Below are positions 58,453 to 64,000 of a stretch of 64,000 nt of DNA, piece by piece (the stretch's first letter is position 1; each line of letters starts with the position of its first letter). This DNA is from Clostridiales bacterium (lineage in GTDB: Bacteria > Bacillota > Clostridia > Christensenellales > Borkfalkiaceae), in contig SVIM01000005.1 in the NCBI GenBank assembly GCA_015069485.1, forward strand, positions 1 to 64,000, read 5' to 3'. Position numbers and translations under genes: made by a program. Under the pieces are notes generated by a model. It worked only from the letters and a program-made list of their open reading frames with translations. It was not told the DNA's origin and searched no databases.

Positions 58453-58481
58453 TTGACATTGTCCTTTAAATTAAATATAAT
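58453..58481 (+). promoter_or_regulatory. Consensus promoter of tRNA-Thr
   Basis: Perfect TTGACA (58453-58458) and TATAAT (58476-58481) hexamers, 17-base spacer, 19 bases before the tRNA. Confidence 0.85.
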
Positions 58482-58500
58482 ATTCAAGTAATTTGAAGTT

Positions 58501-58576
58501 GCTGCTGTGGCTCAGTCGGTAGAGCACATCCTTGGTAAGGATGAGGTCGGCAGTTCAAGTCTGCTCAGCAGCTCCA
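58501..58576 (+). tRNA. tRNA-Thr (anticodon GGT)
   Basis: 76-base cloverleaf. Acceptor GCTGCTG with CAGCAGC, then T and encoded CCA. D-stem GCTC/GAGC, anticodon stem CATCC/GGATG with loop TTGGTAA, T-stem GGCAG/CTGCT with loop TTCAAGT (last pair G-T). Confidence 0.96.
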
Positions 58577-58577
58577 C

Positions 58578-58612
58578 AAAAAAGACAAGTTTTAATAACT
58601 TGTCTTTTTTGT
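58578..58612 (+). terminator. Terminator of tRNA-Thr
   Basis: Perfect 14-base stem (58578-58591 with 58597-58610) with T-rich end. Confidence 0.88.
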
Positions 58613-58625
58613 TTTATTAAATCTA

Positions 58626-58653
58626 AAAAAGGTTGCCACAAGGCAACCTTTTT
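58626..58653 (-). terminator. Terminator of asnA
   Basis: Perfect 12-base stem AAAAAGGTTGCC (58626-58637) with GGCAACCTTTTT (58642-58653). It lies just past the asnA stop codon; the minus strand ends with a T-run. Confidence 0.85.
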
Positions 58654-58656
58654 ACT

Positions 58657-59652
58657 TTACAATAATTCAATTCCTAAATTTTTGCATTTTTCTATATTTT
58701 CAGCATCCCAATAAGATGATTGAACCTCGCCGATATGCGCGCGACCTAACAAAAGCTGACAAAGTCTGCTTTGCCCTATACCGCCACCAATCGATAAAGG
58801 AAGCTCATTATTTAAAATGGCTTTATGGAAAGCGTATTCTAATCGTTCAGTAGTACCGCTTTTTTCAATTTGCGACATAAGCGAGCTTTTATTTACCCTT
58901 ATTCCCATACTTGAAATTTCAAAGGCAATATCTAAAACCTCGTGATAAAATAGCAAATCACCGTTTAAAGCCCAATCGTCATAGTCGGGCGCACGCAAAT
59001 CGTGGGGTTCACCGTTAGAAAGCTTATCGCCAATTTGCATAATAAACACGGTTTTATATTTTTTAGTAATTAAATACTCCCTTTCCTTGCCGTCTTTATC
59101 AGGATATAAATCTAAAAGCTCTTGACTGGTTATAAAAAATACTTCTTCTTTTAAATCTCCGCCACCAAAGCCCTTCGATTTAACGAAGTTATTCGTTTGA
59201 ACGATAGCCTTTACTATTTTTCTTACGGTATTTTGCAGGTACGAAAAGCTTCTGTCCTTTTCTTCTATAACCTTTTCCCAGTCCCATTGGTCAACGTATA
59301 TGGAGTGGATTTCATCCATTTTATCGTCTCTACGAATTGCCGTCATATCGGTATATAAGCCTTTATGACAGGAAAATCCGTATTTTTTAAGTGCAAGTCT
59401 TTTCCATTTTGCAAGGGATTGTACTATTTCAAGCTCTTTACCGTCTTTTAAAATATCAAATTTAACCTTTCGCTCAACACCGCTTAAATCGTCCTGCAAA
59501 CCCGATTCTTTTGTAACGAGCAAGGGCGCAGAAACACGAACAAGGTTTAATTTTTGCGCTAAAACTCTTTCGAACTTATCTTTAATAAGCTTTATGTATT
59601 TTTGTTTGTCTAATATATTTAAATAAATATATTTTTCTTCCACGAATTGCAT
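58657..59652 (-). CDS. asnA: Aspartate-ammonia ligase
   Basis: Makes asparagine from aspartate, ammonia and ATP; class II tRNA-synthetase-like fold. Characteristic text: VSAPLLVTKESGLQDDLSGVER, DMTAIRRD, VDQWDWEK, LPLSIGGGIGQSRLCQLLL. 331 residues, normal length. GAGAGGAA lies upstream of the ATG. It is a single-gene unit. Confidence 0.96.
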   Translation of the reverse strand: MQFVEEKYIYLNILDKQKYIKLIKDKFERVLAQKLNLVRVSAPLLVTKESGLQDDLSGVERKVKFDILKDGKELEIVQSLAKWKRLALKKYGFSCHKGLYTDMTAIRRDDKMDEIHSIYVDQWDWEKVIEEKDRSFSYLQNTVRKIVKAIVQTNNFVKSKGFGGGDLKEEVFFITSQELLDLYPDKDGKEREYLITKKYKTVFIMQIGDKLSNGEPHDLRAPDYDDWALNGDLLFYHEVLDIAFEISSMGIRVNKSSLMSQIEKSGTTERLEYAFHKAILNNELPLSIGGGIGQSRLCQLLLGRAHIGEVQSSYWDAENIEKCKNLGIELL

Positions 59653-59692
59653 TAATCGTTCCTCTCAATATTATATACCCTAAAAGATATAA

Positions 59693-59719
59693 AAGTAGCG
59701 CGACAAAAATCTGCCGCGC
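59693..59719 (-). terminator. Weak terminator behind the Cys-containing gene
   Basis: GCGCG (59698-59702) pairs with CGCGC (59715-59719) and the minus strand goes on with TACTTTTAT. The stem is short. Confidence 0.5.
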
Positions 59720-59730
59720 AATTTAATTAA

Positions 59731-60036
59731 TTAAGATATAACCTTTCTTTTTGCGGTTGCAATTTTTATCTTTCTAGGGCAAACGTCTTCGTTAATCTTA
59801 ACTTCCATGCCTTCGGCTTGCTTCATTTTAATATATGAATAAGCGCAAGGATAAGGAATCCACTTATCACAGCCTTTGCAGAAAGGTGCGTATTCACCAC
59901 ATAAATCATAACCCTTCCATTCGCTGTTCTTATATTTATCCACGTCGATTACTCTTTGAATTTTTGCAGTATTTTCTTCATTGAGTTCAGTAGGCATATC
60001 TTTAAGCAATTCTAAAGGTAAATTTTCGTTCCACAT
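59731..60036 (-). CDS. Cys-containing small conserved protein, unknown function
   Basis: 101 residues, soluble. Five cysteines at 46, 53, 56, 64 and 86 (LCGEYAPFC, CDKW, YPCAY, VCPRKI) suggest zinc or cluster binding. The C-terminus is very basic (KIKIATAKRKV), so nucleic acid contact is possible. I do not recognise the family. It has its own consensus promoter, AAAGGAG before the ATG, and a weak terminator. Confidence 0.7.
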   Translation of the reverse strand: MWNENLPLELLKDMPTELNEENTAKIQRVIDVDKYKNSEWKGYDLCGEYAPFCKGCDKWIPYPCAYSYIKMKQAEGMEVKINEDVCPRKIKIATAKRKVIS

Positions 60037-60062
60037 AATAAAACTCCTTTCACTTTTTTATG

Positions 60063-60091
60063 ATTATAACATATAATTTTAATAATTTCAA
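60063..60091 (-). promoter_or_regulatory. Promoter of the Cys-containing gene
   Basis: Minus-strand TTGAAA (60086-60091) and TATAAT (60063-60068), 17-base spacer. Confidence 0.75.
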
Positions 60092-60098
60092 GCATTTA

Positions 60099-61022
60099 TT
60101 AAAGTTCTTGTACCGTTAAACCAGATAAAATTTCTTCAAATTTGCTTTTATAAAAAGAAATACTTTCCGGCGTAGTTATTGTAGCAGAGCCTGCCGCAAC
60201 CCCGGCGCGTAAAATTTCTTTAAGCGAATCGCCGTTTATAAGGGCATTAGTTGCCCCCGCAAGCATACCGTCACCTGCGCCAACCGTCGAGTTCATTGCA
60301 ACGTTTATACTTTTACAGTAATAATTTTTACTGCCGTCGGTAATTATCGCACCGTATTTTCCTAACGAAAGTAAAACTCTTTCTGCTCCTAAATCTAAAA
60401 GCTTATAGCAAGCCTTAAGTGCGTCGTTTTTGCAATTTATCGATATTTTTAAGGTTCTTTTAATTTCTTCTAAATTAGGCTTTACTAAATCAACGCCAAA
60501 GCCCAAGGTATTTAATAAATTTTTGCCCTCGGTATCAATAATCTTTTTTAAACCGCTTGGAATAACCTTTAAAAGTTTTGCGTTATAATCGTCCTGCATA
60601 CCCTTTGCAGGCGAGCCAGATAAAACTATACAAGAACAGGTTTTAGATAAATCTTTAATAAGATTTATAAGCTCTTCTTGCTTTTTCTCGGGCACGGGTA
60701 AGCTTTCCTCGTAAAATTCGGTTAGCATAGACTTTCTGTCTATAAATTTGTACCTTTCCTTAACCCTACCCTCCATCCAAACGAATTTATAGGGCACACC
60801 CTCTTTATGAAGCGCTAATTCAAAAAGCCTACCGTTATCTTCATACATAAATCCTGTTGCAAACGAGTTAGCGCCAAGCCTTGCAAGTCCCGTTGCTACG
60901 TTTATTGCCCTACCGGTATAAAAAGTAGTTTTATTTATTATTTCATGCGCGTGTCCCGTCGATAAGCAATCAACTTCCAAATTAACCTCTATTCGAGGTC
61001 TTACGCAAACCGTTAAAATCAT
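60099..61022 (-). CDS. PfkB-family sugar kinase (FruK/LacC-like)
   Basis: Ribokinase-fold kinase closest in layout to 1-phosphofructokinase and tagatose-6-phosphate kinase. The C-terminal GAGDGMLAGA gives the anion hole and catalytic Asp. 307 residues. Two substrate-side motifs are altered: the usual NPAxD near the N-terminus reads RPRIE, and the GGKGINVA loop reads TGRAINVA. The substrate is therefore uncertain. No fructose PTS genes are nearby. It follows pfkA behind a terminator, with AAGGGG before the ATG. Confidence 0.82.
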   Translation of the reverse strand: MILTVCVRPRIEVNLEVDCLSTGHAHEIINKTTFYTGRAINVATGLARLGANSFATGFMYEDNGRLFELALHKEGVPYKFVWMEGRVKERYKFIDRKSMLTEFYEESLPVPEKKQEELINLIKDLSKTCSCIVLSGSPAKGMQDDYNAKLLKVIPSGLKKIIDTEGKNLLNTLGFGVDLVKPNLEEIKRTLKISINCKNDALKACYKLLDLGAERVLLSLGKYGAIITDGSKNYYCKSINVAMNSTVGAGDGMLAGATNALINGDSLKEILRAGVAAGSATITTPESISFYKSKFEEILSGLTVQEL

Positions 61023-61041
61023 ATTTTCCCCTTATTTTCTT

Positions 61042-61071
61042 AAAAAGGAGCCGTTGCTTAGCAACAGCTCC
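61042..61071 (-). terminator. Terminator behind pfkA
   Basis: GGAGC-C-GTTGC (61047-61057) pairs with GCAAC-A-GCTCC (61061-61071), one mismatch, followed on the minus strand by TTTTT. Confidence 0.82.
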
Positions 61072-61101
61072 ATTTATTTTATTAAATATGAATTTAAATT
61101 A

Positions 61102-62064
61102 TTACATAGAAATCATTTGAAGCGTTTCGTATAATTCATAATTAAACTTCTTCTTCATGCTAACTGCTTCAATGATATCCATATCAATTATTTCATTTTT
61201 ATGAATACCTACTACTCTGTTGCCGATTCCGTCTTTTAAAAGTCTAACTGCCTTGTTACCAAACTGCGCTGCAAGCATTCTGTCTGCCATTGTAGGAGAA
61301 CCGCCACGCTGAATATGACCGATAGAAGTAGGACGAACGGAATAAGTCGTTACGGATTGAAGCTGTTTAGCAAATTCGTCTGCAGAGCAAACGCCTTCGG
61401 CAACGACTACGATATTAGAGTGCTTGCCGTTAGCCCTAGAACGGTTTATGCGCATAACGATATCATCTAAATCGAACACGACTTCAGGCACTACGATAAT
61501 TTCTGCGCCACTTGCAATACCAGCGTATAACGCAATATCACCGCAACGTCTACCCATAACCTCAACTACGGAAATTCTTTCGTGTGAAGTCATAGTATCG
61601 CGAAGCTTATTAATTACGTCAATACAAGTATTAACTGCAGTATCAAAGCCTAAGGTATAATCGGTGTATTCAAGGTCGTTATCTATAGTTCCGGGAATAC
61701 CGATAGTGGGAATTCCGTAAGTTTCAGAAAGTACTTTAGCGCCTCTAAAAGAGCCGTCTCCTCCTACAACTACAAGGCCTTCAATACCCCTTGCTTCTAA
61801 GGTTTTAACCGCCCTTTTTTGTCCTTCGGGGGTGAGCATATCTAAGCATCTTGCAGTTCTTAATTTAGTACCGCCACGCTGAACGATATCAGAAACGGAA
61901 CGCATTTCCATAGTTTGCATTTCGTCGTCAATCAAGCCTTGATAACCGCGTTCAATTCCGTAAACTTCCATACCGTAATAAAGCGCCGTTCTTACAACTG
62001 CTCTAATAGCTGCATTCATGCCGGGAGCATCGCCACCGCTCGTAAGCAACCCTATTCTTTTCAT
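61102..62064 (-). CDS. pfkA: ATP-dependent 6-phosphofructokinase
   Basis: Key control step of glycolysis. TSGGDAPGMNAAIR (residues 8-21), GGDGSFRGA, PGTIDNDL with the catalytic Asp, and EVMGRRCGDIALYAG are present. ATG 62064 with GGAGG gives 320 residues, the family length; the frame also opens six codons earlier. The order dnaE-pfkA is common in Clostridia. Confidence 0.97.
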   Translation of the reverse strand: MKRIGLLTSGGDAPGMNAAIRAVVRTALYYGMEVYGIERGYQGLIDDEMQTMEMRSVSDIVQRGGTKLRTARCLDMLTPEGQKRAVKTLEARGIEGLVVVGGDGSFRGAKVLSETYGIPTIGIPGTIDNDLEYTDYTLGFDTAVNTCIDVINKLRDTMTSHERISVVEVMGRRCGDIALYAGIASGAEIIVVPEVVFDLDDIVMRINRSRANGKHSNIVVVAEGVCSADEFAKQLQSVTTYSVRPTSIGHIQRGGSPTMADRMLAAQFGNKAVRLLKDGIGNRVVGIHKNEIIDMDIIEAVSMKKKFNYELYETLQMISM

Positions 62065-62172
62065 AATTACCTCCGTAATCACAATAATCGTAATAAGCTT
62101 AATGCGTATGCAAAAATAATTTGCTGCCCCCTTAAATTACACATTAAACCATTTTCATCATTTCCATTGAAA

Positions 62173-62201
62173 ATTATATCACATATTTTTTAAAAACACA
62201 A
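62173..62201 (-). promoter_or_regulatory. pfkA promoter
   Basis: Minus-strand TTGTGT (62196-62201) and TATAAT (62173-62178), 17-base spacer. The leader is about 100 bases; GGAG of the ribosome binding site sits in the loop of a small ATTAC/GTAAT hairpin (62066-62079). Confidence 0.65.
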
Positions 62202-62224
62202 ACACTTTTTGCAATATTTTGGGC

Positions 62225-64000
62225 TTATTCCACCATCTTAATATCTTTTTCAAGCAAAAAAGTTCCAAGTTCAGCTAATAATCCCCTACAATAGTTAACT
62301 CCGGTAGGTAATTTATATTTTTTATTGCCTCGCACTAAAACGCAGGTGGTAAATCCTTCGTAATTAGAAACCGTTGAAACAAGCTCGTCAAAATCTTCTT
62401 CAGAAAGTGCTGTAGCGTTAAGCCATAAAATCGGCTCTTTTTTCTTTTGCACGGAAGGCTCTTCACTTGCGCCCTGCGTATTGCTATTCATTTCGTATTC
62501 TTCAGCTTCGTCTAATACGATAGAAGGCTCTCTCCCTTCCTCAAACTTGATTTTGCCTTTAATTTTAATAATTTTATCGGCAACGAGGCAGGCTTTAATT
62601 CTATCGTAAATTGCAGGGAAGGCAACGCACTCTATACTGCCATAACAGTCTTCAAGCGTAATTATCGCCATTGAAGCACCCGTTCTTTTGGTAACTACTC
62701 TCCTAAACGAGGAGATTATACCCCCCATAGAAATTTGGTCGCCGTCGAAAATAGAGTTATAGGTTTTATTACCTTCGTCGTCTTCAACATAGTCTTCTAA
62801 AACGGAGCAATTAAAAGAGCATTCTGCAAATGCACTCATATACTTTTCAAAGGGATGGCCCGAAACGTAAACGCCTAAAACCTGCTTTTCTTTAGAAAGC
62901 TTTTCCATAAGCTCAAATTCAGGAACTTTAGGGTAATCAACTTCAAGCTTTTCCTCTTCGATAAAGTCGCCAAAAAGGCTCATTTGCGCACTGTTTTTTT
63001 GTTTATTTATGGCAGTAGCCCTTGCGTAGAGTCCGTCGTAAACCAAAGCAAGCTGTGAACGGGGAACACCCATTTCATCAAACGCACCTGCAAAAATCAA
63101 GCCCTCGATAACCCTTTTGTTTACTATTAGCGCACAACGCTGAATAAAGTCGGGGAAGTCCTTAAAAGGTCCGTTTTCCGTTCTTTCTTTAATAACCTCG
63201 TCAACAATTGCCTGTCCGGTTCCCCTTAAAGCGGAAAGTCCAAACCTAACGCCGTTGCCTTCTACCGAGAATACCGTCTTACTCTTATTGATATCGGGAG
63301 GAAGAACCTTCATACCCTTATCTTTTAAGTACATTACGTATTTAGTAATTTCGTCAATTTTGTTAAGTCGGTTATTTAAAAGACCGCAAATAAATTCTTT
63401 ACAGTAATATTTTTTAAGCCATGCCGTTTGATAAGCTAAAGTACCGTATGCGGCAGCGTGCGACTTATTGAACGCGTACGATGCAAAGCCTTCCATATCG
63501 GCAAAAATCTTTGCCGCAACCTCGGCAGAAATTCCGTTCGCAACGCAACCCGTAATTTTTGAGCCGTTAATATCGCTTATACCGCCGTTGATAAACTTAT
63601 CCTTTTGCGCCATAAGGGTCTTTTTATCTTTTTTACCCATTGCACGACGAACGAGATCTGCTTCACCAAGGGAAAACCCTGCAAGGTATTGGAAAATTTG
63701 CATTACCTGCTCTTGATAAACGGGAATACCGTAGGTAACCTTTAAAATTCTTTCTTCCTCAGGGCAATCGTAAGTTATAGGCTCTAATCCGTGTTTTCTA
63801 TTACAGAACGAGTCGATAAACTTCATAGGACCGGGTCTATAAAGTGAAACGCCTGCAATTAAATCTTCCAAGCAATCTGGCTTAAGCTGACGCATAAACT
63901 TTTTCATACCGCCTGCTTCCAACTGGAAAACGCCGTCGGTATCACCTTCGGAAATAAGCTGATAAGCGCCTGCATCTGCATAACCTATTTTGTTGAAATC
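62225..64000 (-). CDS. dnaE: DNA polymerase III subunit alpha DnaE (C-terminal part)
   Basis: The frame is open to base 64000, so the gene runs off the right edge; 591 residues of the C-terminal half are visible. EGDTDGVFQLEAGGMKKF and YRPGPM belong to the polymerase fingers, YQEQVMQI and GEADLVRRAMGKK follow, then the tandem HhH, and an OB-fold (GGIISSFRRVVTKRT) at the C-terminal side. The catalytic Asp triad and PHP domain lie outside the window. DnaE is the lagging/primer-extending polymerase in Firmicutes, beside PolC. Confidence 0.95.
   Translation of the reverse strand, partial: DFNKIGYADAGAYQLISEGDTDGVFQLEAGGMKKFMRQLKPDCLEDLIAGVSLYRPGPMKFIDSFCNRKHGLEPITYDCPEEERILKVTYGIPVYQEQVMQIFQYLAGFSLGEADLVRRAMGKKDKKTLMAQKDKFINGGISDINGSKITGCVANGISAEVAAKIFADMEGFASYAFNKSHAAAYGTLAYQTAWLKKYYCKEFICGLLNNRLNKIDEITKYVMYLKDKGMKVLPPDINKSKTVFSVEGNGVRFGLSALRGTGQAIVDEVIKERTENGPFKDFPDFIQRCALIVNKRVIEGLIFAGAFDEMGVPRSQLALVYDGLYARATAINKQKNSAQMSLFGDFIEEEKLEVDYPKVPEFELMEKLSKEKQVLGVYVSGHPFEKYMSAFAECSFNCSVLEDYVEDDEGNKTYNSIFDGDQISMGGIISSFRRVVTKRTGASMAIITLEDCYGSIECVAFPAIYDRIKACLVADKIIKIKGKIKFEEGREPSIVLDEAEEYEMNSNTQGASEEPSVQKKKEPILWLNATALSEEDFDELVSTVSNYEGFTTCVLVRGNKKYKLPTGVNYCRGLLAELGTFLLEKDIKMVE

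Noticed and set aside
58532..58714. 60-codon ORF over tRNA-Thr
   Set aside because: Reads through the tRNA and two terminators; no independent support.

Overview
The window looks like a chromosomal segment of an anaerobic, low-G+C, Gram-positive bacterium of the Clostridia. The evidence is A+T-rich intergenic DNA, AGGAGG-type ribosome binding sites, near-consensus sigma-A promoters with 17-base spacers, a full spoIIIA operon with spoIVB, a spoIIM candidate and ytfJ, and fermentative genes (AdhE, NfnAB). The compact layout resembles uncultured gut Clostridia such as Christensenellales, but that placement is inference. No phage, insertion sequence, CRISPR array or rRNA was seen. Two tRNA genes are present: Leu(CAG) and Thr(GGT).

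Layout. Bases 1-1400 are accessory-looking. A nuclease-like gene runs off the left edge, preceded by an unusual structured leader (promoter, 87-base nested palindrome, mutually exclusive terminator and antiterminator), next to three abutting hairpins ending in a + strand terminator. Bases 1524-9840 are a glycogen operon, glgB-glgC-glgD-glgA-glgP. Bases 10272-14500 hold a small conserved protein, a tyrosine recombinase, HflX, a 57-residue Cys-rich protein missed by size-limited ORF calling, LexA with its own SOS box, and a zinc-ribbon membrane protein. Bases 14519-22581 (minus strand) carry RluB, two D,D-carboxypeptidases, ytfIJ, scpAB, an M50 protease, lysA and a SpoIIM candidate. Bases 22625-31821 are the classic Firmicutes block asp23-nusB-folD-ispA-dxs-tlyA-nadK-argR-recN-spoIVB, but without xseAB and without spo0A after spoIVB. 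Bases 31880-36168 are spoIIIAA-AH.

Bases 36253-42211 are redox and fermentation genes: NfnAB, a small conserved protein, a phosphotransferase and AdhE. Then come tRNA-Leu, a TVP38-family protein, rpiB, a low-molecular-weight phosphatase, the Sua5-type t6A enzyme, dnaB, pepF, a UPF0210 protein, an ACT protein, signal peptidase I, a hydrolase-fold protein without its catalytic serine, and sbcCD. Divergent from sbcDC is an unusual replication protein that joins DnaD-like modules to the DnaI/DnaC N-terminal zinc domain without the AAA+ ATPase. After tRNA-Thr come asnA, a Cys-containing small protein, a PfkB kinase, pfkA and the 3' part of dnaE, which runs off the right edge.

How it fits together. 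Glycogen is made (GlgC/GlgD, GlgA, GlgB) and broken down (GlgP) to feed glycolysis (PfkA). AdhE reoxidises NADH, and NfnAB links ferredoxin, NADH and NADPH. Replication and repair genes (dnaE, dnaB, the DnaD/DnaI-type protein, recN, sbcCD, lexA) are scattered between metabolic operons. Points worth a second look are the left-edge leader, the ATPase-less helicase-loader fusion and its shared promoter and UTR pairing, three candidate leaderless genes, terminators overlapping start codons, and SbcC lacking a CxxC hook.
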